Shown piece by piece: positions 18,779 to 26,834 of a DNA stretch of 64,000 nt. The first letter of the stretch is position 1. Each line of letters opens with the position of its first letter. The stretch spans positions 26,075-90,074 of the forward strand of contig JRWQ01000026.1 in assembly GCA_000775715.1 (NCBI GenBank), given 5' to 3'. Made by a program: the position numbers and the translations under genes. Under the pieces are notes generated by a model, which did not search any database, was not told the origin of the DNA, and worked only from the letters and a program-made list of their open reading frames with translations. This DNA comes from Vibrio tubiashii (GTDB lineage: Bacteria > Pseudomonadota > Gammaproteobacteria > Enterobacterales > Vibrionaceae).

Positions 18779-19030
18779 ATGTTTGACCCAAAGAAACTAG
18801 AGCAAATTGCTAAACAAATTCATGACTCTATGCCAGCACCAGTAAAAGAGCTCGGCGCAGATGTTGATCAAAAAGTTCGCCAAGTCATCCAAGGCCAACT
18901 GAACAAGCTCGACGTAGTCAGCCGTGAAGAGTTTGATGTTCAAACTCAAGTGCTACTACGTACACGCCAAAAGCTAACCGAGATGGAAAAGAAACTGGCT
19001 GACTTAGAAGAGAAGCTAGCGGACAAGTAA
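18779..19030 (+). CDS. ubiK: Ubiquinone biosynthesis accessory factor UbiK
   Basis: The 83-residue protein has the UbiK (YqiC/BMFP) pattern: an amphipathic N-terminal helix MFDPKKLEQIAKQIHDSMP and a C-terminal coiled coil (REEFDVQTQVLLRTRQKLTEMEKKLADLEEKL) that forms trimers. UbiK works with UbiJ in assembling the soluble ubiquinone biosynthesis complex; ubiJ, ubiE and ubiB lie about 18 kb away in this window. An AAGGAG ribosome-binding site precedes the ATG. It is a single-gene transcription unit between two terminators. Confidence 0.93.
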   Translation: MFDPKKLEQIAKQIHDSMPAPVKELGADVDQKVRQVIQGQLNKLDVVSREEFDVQTQVLLRTRQKLTEMEKKLADLEEKLADK

Positions 19031-19050
19031 GCGAGAAGTGAAATAGAACG

Positions 19051-19079
19051 AGGGCTGACGTTACGCGTCGGCCCTTTTT
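19051..19079 (+). terminator. Terminator of ubiK
   Basis: GGGCTGACG and CGTCGGCCC form a stem with a T5 tail, 20 bases after the stop. Confidence 0.85.
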
Positions 19080-19243
19080 GTTGGTGAACGCTTTGCTACG
19101 GAGTTTGAATGCGCGAACGGACTTCGTTCTACGGAGAGCTAAAGTTCCCATTAATCATCCATTGAGTCAAATCCAGTTTTCCACCAGCGCAGCGTTCCCG
19201 TTTTCCATAGGGCAAAGCCCGTTCCAAGCGCCAAGCGCAAAAC

Positions 19244-19277
19244 AAAAAGGCTTGGTCAACGGTGACCAAGCCTTTTA
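19244..19277. terminator. Terminator downstream of ilvC
   Basis: AAAAGGCTTGGTCA and TGACCAAGCCTTTT form a near-perfect palindrome with T runs in both directions. It lies 58 bases beyond the ilvC stop on the minus strand. The 165 bases between the ubiK terminator and this one hold no recognised feature. Confidence 0.88.
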
Positions 19278-19334
19278 ATTAGATGTTGTGTTATATTTTG
19301 TATTTATCACCCCAGTCTGCCTGGAGTTTTTCAA

Positions 19335-20819
19335 TTAACCACCAACGGCAATTCTTTTCATATCGCTCATGTATGAGCGTAGCTCTTCGCCGATGTACTC
19401 TACTGGATGGTTACGGATTGCATCGTTAACAGCAATTAGCGTTGCGTTATCTACTTGGTTAGACGTCTCGCCTAGACCCTTACCAATAACGTCAGTTGAT
19501 ACTGAAGGCATGAACTTCTCGCGTAGTAGCGGCGTTGCTACGTTAGCGAATAGGTAGTTACCGTACTCTGCTGTATCTGAGATAACTACGTTCATTTCGT
19601 ATAGGCGCTTACGTGCTACTGTGTTTGCGATTAACGGTAGCTCGTGTAGTGACTCATAGTAAGCAGACTCATCAATGATGCCTGATGCTGTCATTGCTTC
19701 GAATGCTAGCTCAACACCGGCACGAACCATTGCCACTAGAAGGATACCGTTGTCGAAGTACTCTTGCTCAGGGATTTCTACATCGCCCGCTGGGTAGTTT
19801 TCAAATGCGGTTTCGCCTGTCTCTTCACGCCAGCCTAGTAGATTTGCGTCGTCGTTTGCCCAGTCAGCCATCATGGTGCTTGAGAACTCACCAGTGATGA
19901 TGTCATCCATGTGCTTGTTGTAAAGCGGACGCATTAGCTCTTTTAGCTCTTCAGAAAGCTCAAATGCTTTTACTTTAGCTGGGTTTGATAGACGGTCCAT
20001 CATGTGCGTGATGCCACCAAACTTCAGTGCTTCAGTGATCGTTTCCCAACCGTATTGTAGAAGCTTACCTGCGTAGCTTGGATCAACACCTTCAGCAACC
20101 ATCTTCTCGTAAGAAACGATAGAACCTGCTTGTAGCATGCCACACAGGATAGTTTGCTCACCCATTAGATCAGATTTAACTTCTGCAACGAATGAAGACT
20201 CTAGACAACCTGCGCGGTGACCACCTGTACCCGCAGCCCATGCTTTAGCGATATCCCAGCCTTCACCTTTTGGATCGTTCTCTGGGTGAACAGCAATAAG
20301 TGTTGGAACACCGAAACCACGCTTGTACTCTTCACGTACTTCAGTACCTGGACACTTAGGCGCCACCATAACAACCGTTAGGTCTTTACGGATTTGCATA
20401 CCTTCTTCAACGACATTGAAACCGTGTGAATAACCTAATGCAGCGCCTTCTTTCATTAGCGGCATGACTGTTTCTACTACATTAGTGTGCTGCTTATCTG
20501 GCGTAAGGTTGATGACTAGGTCTGCTTCAGGAATTAGCGTTTCGTAGCTTGCTACTTCAAAACCATTCTCTTTTGCATTCTTGTAAGATTGACGCTGCTC
20601 ATCAATCGCAGCCTGACGTAGAGCGTAAGCTACGTTTAGACCAGAATCGCGCATGTTTAGGCCTTGGTTTAAGCCTTGAGCACCACAACCAACGATGACC
20701 ACTTTCTTACCTTTTAGGTAATCAGCTTCAGTTGCAAACTCGCTGCGGTCCATGAAACGGCAACGACCTAGTTGGTCTAGCTGCTCGCGTAGGTTCAAAG
20801 TGTTGAAATAGTTAGCCAT
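19335..20819 (-). CDS. ilvC: Ketol-acid reductoisomerase (class II, long form)
   Basis: This 494-residue enzyme converts acetolactate or acetohydroxybutyrate to dihydroxy acids with NADPH in valine/isoleucine synthesis. The Rossmann motif VVIVGCGAQGLNQG is near residue 36. Arg/Arg/Ser residues of the NADPH pocket are kept in ALRQAAIDEQRQS. The long C-terminal repeat of the class II enzyme is present (CELL-type DESAYYESLHELPLIANTVARKRLYEMN). The start MANYFNTLNLREQLDQLGRCRFM is identical in form to E. coli IlvC, with AAGGAG upstream, so the ATG at 20819 is used rather than the longer frame to 20882. It is divergent from ilvY, which is expected to activate it when its substrates are bound. Confidence 0.97.
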   Translation of the reverse strand: MANYFNTLNLREQLDQLGRCRFMDRSEFATEADYLKGKKVVIVGCGAQGLNQGLNMRDSGLNVAYALRQAAIDEQRQSYKNAKENGFEVASYETLIPEADLVINLTPDKQHTNVVETVMPLMKEGAALGYSHGFNVVEEGMQIRKDLTVVMVAPKCPGTEVREEYKRGFGVPTLIAVHPENDPKGEGWDIAKAWAAGTGGHRAGCLESSFVAEVKSDLMGEQTILCGMLQAGSIVSYEKMVAEGVDPSYAGKLLQYGWETITEALKFGGITHMMDRLSNPAKVKAFELSEELKELMRPLYNKHMDDIITGEFSSTMMADWANDDANLLGWREETGETAFENYPAGDVEIPEQEYFDNGILLVAMVRAGVELAFEAMTASGIIDESAYYESLHELPLIANTVARKRLYEMNVVISDTAEYGNYLFANVATPLLREKFMPSVSTDVIGKGLGETSNQVDNATLIAVNDAIRNHPVEYIGEELRSYMSDMKRIAVGG

Positions 20820-20931
20820 CGGGGCGCTCCTTTGTAGAATTTTTCCATTGAGGTCGGTCGCTTGTGGACCGAATGAGTTCATACTAAAACAGGTATTTCA
20901 TTGCTTAAAGTGATATATTCACAATTAGTAA

Positions 20932-20946
20932 TTGCAAATAATGCAA
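20932..20946. promoter_or_regulatory. Candidate IlvY operator
   Basis: TTGCA-AATAA-TGCAA, a perfect inverted repeat with the T-N11-A form of LysR-family sites, sits in the ilvC-ilvY intergenic region, 18 bases before the ilvY start. IlvY sites in enteric bacteria are inverted repeats in the same place. Only one clear copy is seen. Confidence 0.65.
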
Positions 20947-20964
20947 CATGGAAGTGACCATTTA

Positions 20965-21855
20965 ATGAACATAAAATGCCTGCAGTTGTTTATCCACTTG
21001 TGCGACAGTAAAAGCTTCGCTAAGACGGCTTCAGCGATGCATATCAGCCCGTCAGCACTAAGCCGACAAATTCAAAAACTCGAGAGCGATACAGGCCAGG
21101 TGCTATTTGTACGAGACAATCGTAGCGTTGAGTTGACCCCAGCGGCGAAAAAGCTCCTCCCTGTCGCGTTGAATATCCTTGGTGAGTGGCAAAACTACAA
21201 TGCACAACTTAAAGGTCACGAGGAAGAGCTTAAGGGTGAGATTCGCCTGTTTTGCTCAGTCACAGCCAGCTATAGTCACCTACCAGAGCTGCTGTCAGAA
21301 TTTCGCCTTAAGCACCCTTTTATCGAATTTAAGCTCTCTACCGGCGACCCAGCCCAAGCCATCGACAAGGTATTGAGTGATGAAGCAGATATCGCGATAT
21401 CAGCTCAGCCAGAACAGCTTCCAGCTCGGATTGAGTTCGAAACCATCAGTGAGATACCACTTTCCGTCATCGCCCCGATTGGCGTGAGCAATTTTGCTAA
21501 AGAGCTACAAAAAGATAAGCCTGACTGGTCTGCCATTCCGTTTATAGTCCCTGAGTCAGGTACCGCCCGAGAGCGCGCCAATACATGGTTTAAGGCGATG
21601 AAGATTAAACCGAACATCTACGCTCAGGTATCCGGTCATGAGGCAATAGTCAGCATGGTCGCGCTAGGGTGCGGAGTTGGAATTGCCCCCGATGTGGTCA
21701 TTAACAACAGCCCGGTGAAAGAGAAGATTGAGCGTTTGAAAGTGGCTTCGATTAAGCCCTTTAAACTCGGGGTTTGCTGCAAGCGCTCACAATTAGACAA
21801 TCCATTAGTCAACGCGCTATGGAAGATGGCCAACGATACCTATATCGCCCCATAA
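20965..21855 (+). CDS. ilvY: LysR-family activator of ilvC
   Basis: The 296-residue LysR-type regulator has a winged helix at the N-terminus (NIKCLQLFIHLCDSKSFAKTASAMHISPSALSRQIQ) and a two-lobed effector domain. The stretch CSVTASYSHLPELL and the late SGHEAIVSMVALGCGVGIAPDVV motif are distinctive of IlvY. It binds acetolactate or acetohydroxybutyrate and switches on the divergent ilvC. The ATG at 20965 gives the family N-terminus; the frame open from TTG 20932 would place the operator in coding sequence. Confidence 0.93.
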   Translation: MNIKCLQLFIHLCDSKSFAKTASAMHISPSALSRQIQKLESDTGQVLFVRDNRSVELTPAAKKLLPVALNILGEWQNYNAQLKGHEEELKGEIRLFCSVTASYSHLPELLSEFRLKHPFIEFKLSTGDPAQAIDKVLSDEADIAISAQPEQLPARIEFETISEIPLSVIAPIGVSNFAKELQKDKPDWSAIPFIVPESGTARERANTWFKAMKIKPNIYAQVSGHEAIVSMVALGCGVGIAPDVVINNSPVKEKIERLKVASIKPFKLGVCCKRSQLDNPLVNALWKMANDTYIAP

Positions 21856-21936
21856 TCCCCACTCCAGATACAACAAAGCCACCGCTTTTTCAGATCGAAA
21901 AAATAACGGTGGCTTTTGCATTTAAAGTAGTTTTCT

Positions 21937-22066
21937 AGATAGTTGGAGTCACAGCTAGGCGTCGAATTACCTTATTCCCATGAGCATAGTCCGCTATGTG
22001 ATTGGGACGACCGGCGCTCCGGTAAGGTTGTGAAGACAACGACGCTGTGGCTTCAAATATGACGAA
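21937..22066. repeat. ERIC-like intergenic palindromic element
   Basis: About 130 bases lie between the convergent ends of ilvY and hemN. They have the ERIC layout: a central imperfect palindrome (TTCCCATGAGCATAG / CTATGTGATTGGGA) and a tail ending GGCTTCAAATATGACG, close to the enteric ERIC end CTTGAAGTATGACG. ERIC elements are non-coding, transcribed and mobile in an unknown way. The element ends four bases from the hemN stop, so it would be in the 3' end of the hemN message. Confidence 0.75.
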
Positions 22067-22069
22067 AAC

Positions 22070-23458
22070 TTAAATGACCCGGGAGAACTGCTGCTGACGC
22101 GCCTTTGCCCTTAAGTACTTATCAAAACACATACAGATGTTTCGAATCAGTAAGCGGCCACGTAAGGTCACGCGGATCTCTTTATCATCCACTTCCACCA
22201 GCTGATCGTTGATGAAGGTCTGAAGTAATTGTAGGTCTTCTTTGAAGTAGTCATTAAACTTAACTTTAAACTCAGCTTCGATCGCCGTCTTATCTAGCTT
22301 AAAGTTGCAGATTAGCTGTTTGATCACCTCACGACGAAGTAAGTCATCACTATCAAGAGCAACACCTTTCCACAATGCATGGCGCTGTTCGCTGACTTGA
22401 ACATAGTACTTCTTGAGCTCTTTTTGGTTCTGGGCGTAAGCATCGCCAATCATAGAGATAGCAGAGACACCGAAGCCGACTAAATCAGCTTCACCTTGTG
22501 TGGTATAACCTTGGAAATTACGGTGCAGAATACCATTGCGTTGTGCAACCGCCAATTCATCATCAGGCAGGGCAAAGTGATCCATACCGATAAATTGATA
22601 CCCTGCGCCTGTCAGCGTTGCGATGGTATCTTGCAAAATCGCCATCTTCTCTTCAGCGACGGGTAGATCTTCATCTTTAATCTTACGCTGCGCGGCAAAG
22701 AGCTGCGGCATATGAGCATAGTTAAACACCGACAAGCGACCCGGCTCCATCTCAAGCACTTGCTTTAAAGTCTGTGCGAAAGAGTCTTTGGTCTGCTTAG
22801 GTAGTCCGTAGATAAGGTCTAGGTTTGTCGAACGGAAACCAAGTTGCTTCGCACGCTCAACCATTGCAAAAATAAACTCTTCATCTTGCTCACGGTTAAC
22901 TAACCGCTGTACTTCTTTGTTGAAGTCTTGCACACCGATACTTAGACGGTTGAAACCCTCTCCACGCAAGTGATCTAGCATGTCGAGTTCAATTTCACGC
23001 GGATCAACTTCAATACTAATCTCAGCGTCACCTTCAAAATAAAACTCGTCACGCAGAATATCCATAATGCGGCTAATCTGAGCTTTCGTTAGGAACGTTG
23101 GCGTACCACCACCAAAATGCAGTTGAGTCACTTTACGCCCTTGCAGCAAGGCCGCACGAGTGCGAACTTCTAGCTCAAGCACATCTAAATACTCATCAGC
23201 TTTGTGTGCATGACGCGTAATCACCTTATTACAACCACAGTAGTAACAAAGCTTGTGACAGAACGGGATATGGATATATAGAGACAGCGGTCGCTCAGAG
23301 TACTGGGTACACGCCATATCGTAGTCTGCGACCGTAAACGCTTCATGAAACTCTAAAGCGGTTGGGTATGAGGTATAGCGAGGACCTGAATAATTGTACT
23401 TATCAAGGATGGCTTGATCCCAGACTATTTGCTGACTTGCGACGACATGCTGCGACAT
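22070..23458 (-). CDS. hemN: Oxygen-independent coproporphyrinogen III dehydrogenase
   Basis: This 462-residue radical-SAM enzyme decarboxylates coproporphyrinogen III to protoporphyrinogen IX without oxygen. The cluster-binding motif is C67-x3-C71-x2-C74, followed by C76 as in E. coli HemN. GGGTPTFL, in the SAM-binding region, and the N-terminal GPRYTSYPTA of true HemN (rather than HemW) are present. It supplies haem during anaerobic growth and is probably induced under low oxygen, but no convincing FNR box was found upstream; a 16-base palindrome at 23570 is a candidate control site. Together with hemB near 32 kb it covers two haem steps in this window. Confidence 0.96.
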   Translation of the reverse strand: MSQHVVASQQIVWDQAILDKYNYSGPRYTSYPTALEFHEAFTVADYDMACTQYSERPLSLYIHIPFCHKLCYYCGCNKVITRHAHKADEYLDVLELEVRTRAALLQGRKVTQLHFGGGTPTFLTKAQISRIMDILRDEFYFEGDAEISIEVDPREIELDMLDHLRGEGFNRLSIGVQDFNKEVQRLVNREQDEEFIFAMVERAKQLGFRSTNLDLIYGLPKQTKDSFAQTLKQVLEMEPGRLSVFNYAHMPQLFAAQRKIKDEDLPVAEEKMAILQDTIATLTGAGYQFIGMDHFALPDDELAVAQRNGILHRNFQGYTTQGEADLVGFGVSAISMIGDAYAQNQKELKKYYVQVSEQRHALWKGVALDSDDLLRREVIKQLICNFKLDKTAIEAEFKVKFNDYFKEDLQLLQTFINDQLVEVDDKEIRVTLRGRLLIRNICMCFDKYLRAKARQQQFSRVI

Positions 23459-23569
23459 GATGGTATTTCCGTTTGAGCTGTAATGGTTCGTTTGGCTCCA
23501 CGAGCCATTATTATTAGCGGGCTATTTTGCCACACCTCGATATCACTAGTGGTAGGAGAGAGTAGTTTT

Positions 23570-23585
23570 TGAGTAGTAATACTCA
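23570..23585. promoter_or_regulatory. Short palindrome upstream of hemN
   Basis: TGAGTA-GTAA-TACTCA is a perfect six-base inverted repeat 112 bases upstream of hemN. It does not match the FNR or ArcA consensus. Its regulator, if any, is unknown. Confidence 0.4.
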
Positions 23586-23590
23586 GAATT

Positions 23591-23634
23591 GCTAGCTCGA
23601 TCACTCCCTCTAAAGGGTAGTCGATCGAGCTATA
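23591..23634 (-). other. Long hairpin after the yihI-DUF2489 operon
   Basis: TAGCTCGATC and GATCGAGCTA are perfect 10-base arms, and the inside (ACTCCC / GGGTAGT) extends the pairing. There is no T run on the minus strand, so it may stabilise the 3' end of the mRNA rather than terminate on its own. Confidence 0.6.
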
Positions 23635-23642
23635 GCGATAAT

Positions 23643-24131
23643 CTAGACCATTTGAATGTTGATCTGATTGTTGAGAGGTTGAACCTTCTTTTGCAGCTTT
23701 TTCAGCTCTTCCACAATCGACTCTTGCAGACGCGACTCAGCTTTGTGACGTGCAAGGTTTTGCTTCATGCGTTCTTGCTTAGGCAAGTTTTGACGCTCTT
23801 CGCCTCGAGCCATATCTTTAACAATATGGAAAAGCTCAGATGTCGCTGGAAACTCTTGGTCAAAATCAACCCGCTCTTCACCCTGGACATAGTCCATAAT
23901 GTTGTAGAGGCGGATACTGATTTCAGACAGATCACACTGCTCTTGAATACCCGCTAAGCAAAGCGTACTTACGCTTTCAAAGATATTCGCGTTACGTTTT
24001 TCAATTGCGAGCTTCTGATGCTGCAATTGCAATTCCTTTTGCTTCTTAACTTGGAGCAGAAGGTAACCCGCATATGACGCTAGGCCAAGAATAATGACTC
24101 CGCCAGCAATGGCTAATAAGGTTACATTCAT
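23643..24131 (-). CDS. DUF2489-type membrane-anchored protein
   Basis: The 162-residue product has one N-terminal membrane segment (about residues 4-22, LLAIAGGVIILGLASYAGYLLL) followed by a charged helical domain (KKQKELQLQHQKLAIEKRNANIFESVSTLCLAGIQEQCDLSEI...). It has the size and pattern of DUF2489 proteins found beside yihI in Vibrionaceae; the function is unknown. A TTG at 24140 directly follows the yihI stop and could also start translation; the ATG at 24131 is preferred, with the AAGGA site inside the end of yihI. It is the last gene of the methyltransferase-yihI operon. Confidence 0.75.
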   Translation of the reverse strand: MNVTLLAIAGGVIILGLASYAGYLLLQVKKQKELQLQHQKLAIEKRNANIFESVSTLCLAGIQEQCDLSEISIRLYNIMDYVQGEERVDFDQEFPATSELFHIVKDMARGEERQNLPKQERMKQNLARHKAESRLQESIVEELKKLQKKVQPLNNQINIQMV

Positions 24132-24140
24132 TTTGCTCAA

Positions 24141-24704
24141 TTATCCTTTAAATTGGTTCAGGTCTAGATCTTCAAACTGAGAAAGTAGCTCATCATCGGA
24201 ATCCACTTTCTTACTCGCCTTTTTCTTAGCAACGGGCTGTTCGACAACTTCTTGCTCAAGCTCTTCTTCAGGCGCCTCTTCATAGATACCTAGCTGCTTC
24301 ATCAAGACTTCAATACGAGCTAACTTCTCATCAACGTATTTTTGTAGACCAGCACCCAAGCTATCACCATTGTCTAGGCGGTCGAGTAATACATTCAGTT
24401 GTGCATCACTCTCTAGCATCTCGAGTTCTTTCTCTGCATTTATACGGCGTTCAGCCTTAGTTGGTTTCTTCGCCGCCTCAACAACAAGAGGAATTTTCTT
24501 TTTACTGCCTAAACGTGGATCACGCTTTTGGCCGACAGTCTGCTGCTTCTGACTTTTTGATTCAGAATTACGACCACCAGTTTTTAGACCTTTGCGTTTT
24601 TTCTCTTTCTTACGAAGACGTCCTTCGACGTCTGATTCTGTACGGTTGCGAACAACGATAACGTCGCTATTGCCACCCGATCTTACTTTCTTACTACGAC
24701 TCAT
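24141..24704 (-). CDS. yihI: Der GTPase-activating protein YihI
   Basis: The 187-residue, very basic protein starts SRSKKVRSGG, with a KKEKKRKGLKTGGRN segment and the family motif DPRLGSKKKIPL near residue 60, and has an acidic C-terminus. YihI stimulates the GTPase Der (EngA) and so moderates 50S ribosome assembly. The first half is disordered and Lys/Arg rich; residues 80-150 carry the helical part that contacts Der. Its ATG overlaps the methyltransferase stop (TAATG), showing translational coupling. Confidence 0.92.
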   Translation of the reverse strand: MSRSKKVRSGGNSDVIVVRNRTESDVEGRLRKKEKKRKGLKTGGRNSESKSQKQQTVGQKRDPRLGSKKKIPLVVEAAKKPTKAERRINAEKELEMLESDAQLNVLLDRLDNGDSLGAGLQKYVDEKLARIEVLMKQLGIYEEAPEEELEQEVVEQPVAKKKASKKVDSDDELLSQFEDLDLNQFKG

Positions 24705-25342
24705 TACTGGGTTTTCCTCAGTAAAATTACATCATTACCAATAAATTCAAGCTTGAGCTGATCCCGCTCTGCCAAATACTGAAAAGTTTTACGACTAAAG
24801 AACACCACATGGGTCTGATCGTTTTTATAGTGCCACGAGGCAAACGCTTCAACATCAATGACCATCTTGGTCATAAGACCAATCCAGCCACCAGGCTTAA
24901 CTAAATTCAACCATTGCTGCCACACCTTATTCGGTTCGTAGAGGTGCTCTATAACCTCAGTAGCAGTCATAAAATCATACGACTCTTCTAACACCGCTTT
25001 ATCGGGGTGGTAGTAAATGTCGTATAAATTCATGGTATGTCCCTGCTCTTGCAACATTAATGACAATGTTGGCCCAGGGCCACAACCAAAATCTAACCCG
25101 TGAGAATTCGGCTTAATTCGCTCCAACATAGGCTCTGACACTCGCGACAAAAAGCGCCGATACCCTTGATCACTTGGGTCATTCTCATGCAGATCGTAGT
25201 GGGCTTTCTCTGATTTTGCATCCATACGTTGGTCAGGATTCACAAAGACAAGCTCACATTGCTGACACTGCAAATACTGTCGACGTTTATCTCGGTAGTA
25301 GTGCTGAGTTTCCAAGCTTTGGCAAAGGGGGCAACTATGCAT
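24704..25342 (-). CDS. Class I SAM-dependent methyltransferase with zinc ribbon
   Basis: The first 40 residues carry CPLC and CQQC pairs (C4, C7 and a second pair near 26-29), a zinc-ribbon pattern. A methyltransferase domain follows with a glycine-rich motif I DFGCGPGPTLSLM near residue 85, and ATEVIEHLYEP as motif IV. The overall form fits the Methyltransf_23 group, whose substrates vary, so the target is not known. It is coupled to yihI, so a link to ribosome assembly is possible but unproven. Confidence 0.8.
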   Translation of the reverse strand: MHSCPLCQSLETQHYYRDKRRQYLQCQQCELVFVNPDQRMDAKSEKAHYDLHENDPSDQGYRRFLSRVSEPMLERIKPNSHGLDFGCGPGPTLSLMLQEQGHTMNLYDIYYHPDKAVLEESYDFMTATEVIEHLYEPNKVWQQWLNLVKPGGWIGLMTKMVIDVEAFASWHYKNDQTHVVFFSRKTFQYLAERDQLKLEFIGNDVILLRKTQ

Positions 25343-25451
25343 AAAGGGAGCGTTTACCTTATCCTCAAACAGGGATGCGAAACATACCAGAAAGTCGCGT
25401 TATAGTGGAGCACTATTGTGCAAATAATCATCGATTTTTGAAAAATAGAAA

Positions 25452-25835
25452 TAAAAAAAGCGATAGGGTTACCTATCGCTTTCTAAATGCCTTACGGCAA
25501 AACTGTGTTGCACTTAGTTTAGTGCACCAATATTCCATTTGTTTTTAGTGCTTTCCCTGCCAAAAGTGTTGTTTGCCACCATCCTGGTGAGTTTTGGCTT
25601 TCCTTTTACTTCCTGCTGTCTGGGCTTATCCTAAGCCTGATCCATTTCACTGTCTTAAACCATTAGACAAATCGACCATCCTTATCAAAGTAGGTTTCCT
25701 ACCTACCCGTTTCCGTTCAGCAACTACCAAGTTTCCATTACTTGCGTCCATGGAGACTTCCTAGTCTACAATCCATTTTCAGCGTCCTGCCGATGAGTTC
25801 AATTTACTCCGATGGTGAAAATGAGCAATCCACTC
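25452..25835 (-). ncRNA. CsrB/CsrC-family CsrA-sequestering RNA
   Basis: On the minus strand a non-coding transcript of about 380 bases runs from a likely start near 25835 (just after -10 TATTAT at 25839-25844) to a terminator (GCGATAGGTAACCCTATCGC plus T7) at 25452-25483. It holds about 17 GGA motifs, several in hairpin loops: CACCAGGATGGTG, GTAGGAAACCTAC, GGCTTAGGATAAGCC. This density is the mark of CsrB/C RNAs, which bind many copies of CsrA and relieve its control of carbon storage, motility and virulence genes. Vibrios carry several such RNAs; which one this is cannot be decided here. Two VarA/GacA-type boxes lie upstream. Confidence 0.9.
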
Positions 25836-25927
25836 AAAATAATAAATTTCACTTTTTTTAACTGCCATTTTTAAACAACCTACTTTCAATAACTTACAAA
25901 TTAGGCATGGAAAATAGTACCAACAAG

Positions 25928-26003
25928 TATGGGCGATCTCTCACAGCCAGTCAGGAAAGATCACCACAGCTTGATTCAAACCTGATGTGAGCGATCTCAA
26001 ACG
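25928..26003 (-). promoter_or_regulatory. Two candidate VarA (UvrY/GacA) boxes upstream of the Csr RNA
   Basis: The GacA/UvrY site is TGTAAG-N6-CTTACA, often TGTAAGAGATCGCTTACA. On the minus strand 25945-25928 reads TGTGAGAGATCGCCCATA (left half and centre match). The segment 26003-25986 contains GAGATCGCTCACA (right half and centre match). They are centred about 100 and 160 bases upstream of the Csr start, the usual place for GacA activation. The upstream site overlaps the cytochrome c4 terminator region by one base. Confidence 0.6.
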
Positions 26004-26034
26004 AAAAAGCCCAAGCAAACGCCTGGGCTTTTTC
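26003..26034 (-). terminator. Terminator of the cytochrome c4 gene
   Basis: On the minus strand AAAAAGCCCAGGCG / GCTTGGGCTTTTT forms a stem with a T5 tail, 35 bases after the stop codon. Confidence 0.9.
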
Positions 26035-26068
26035 TCTACAACTTTATGCTCGAACGAATAAGTAGGGC

Positions 26069-26686
26069 TTAATGTAGGCCACCAACATATTTTGAAAGAG
26101 TATCGATATCGTCATCCGTGAGTTTTTTGGCAATATCGCGCATCATCTCGTTCATATCGTTGTTACGCGAACCATCACGGAATTTCTCAAGCTGAGCTTT
26201 GATGTAATCTGCATGCTGGCCAGAAATTTTCGGGAAGCCAGACAGTTCAGTACCGTCACCACGCGGACCGTGACAAGCTATACAAGCCGTTAAACCACGC
26301 TCTGCATCACCAGCGGTGTAGAGTACTTTACCTGCATCAACAACATTCTCAGGTGTCGTATTGTGTGAAATTGGTAGCGAAGCATAGTAAGCTGCCAGGT
26401 CTTTCATATCCTGTTCTGACAAAGGCAGAGCCATGCCACTCATGACAGGATCCATACGACCTTGCTTACCATTACTTGTCATACCGAGTTTCAGGTCTCT
26501 CAGCTGCTTCTCAATATACTTAGCATGCTGACCTGCCAGTTTAGGGTACATAGCAAGTTGACTGTTGCCATCTGCTCCATGGCAGGCAACACAGGTTTGG
26601 GATTTTGCTTTACCAGCTTCGATGTTACCTTGGGCCCACACGGAGCAGCTGGCTAAAAGACTCAAGATTAGCGCTAATTTCTTCAT
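26069..26686 (-). CDS. Dihaem cytochrome c4
   Basis: The 205-residue exported protein has a signal peptide (MKKLALILSLLASCSVWAQG, cleaved near 19) and two similar cytochrome domains, each with one haem site: CVACH near residue 32 and CIACH near 137. Methionine ligands are likely in MDPVMSGMALPL and MNEMMRDIA. Cytochrome c4 shuttles electrons from the bc1 complex to cytochrome oxidases, especially cbb3. It stands alone; its terminator separates it from the Csr RNA. It is divergent from engB. Confidence 0.93.
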   Translation of the reverse strand: MKKLALILSLLASCSVWAQGNIEAGKAKSQTCVACHGADGNSQLAMYPKLAGQHAKYIEKQLRDLKLGMTSNGKQGRMDPVMSGMALPLSEQDMKDLAAYYASLPISHNTTPENVVDAGKVLYTAGDAERGLTACIACHGPRGDGTELSGFPKISGQHADYIKAQLEKFRDGSRNNDMNEMMRDIAKKLTDDDIDTLSKYVGGLH

Positions 26687-26834
26687 GACATTCCATTATA
26701 ATTATCAAGCTTCCGGTACCACTTGCTGTTGCCAGTCGTGATACAATAGGCGACCTTATGCCGAGCACGGTTATTTTACACAATTTCACAAAAAAGTAAT
26801 CAATCGACTACACAAAGTCGAGATGGAGTTAACA

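Noticed and set aside
23589..23957. 122-codon plus-strand frame opposite the DUF2489-like gene
   Set aside because: It is the antisense shadow of a well-supported gene and starts inside a hairpin.
25986..26003. CRP site TGTGA-N6-TCAAA
   Set aside because: Only one half matches well; the VarA/GacA interpretation fits the neighbouring site and the Csr RNA position better.
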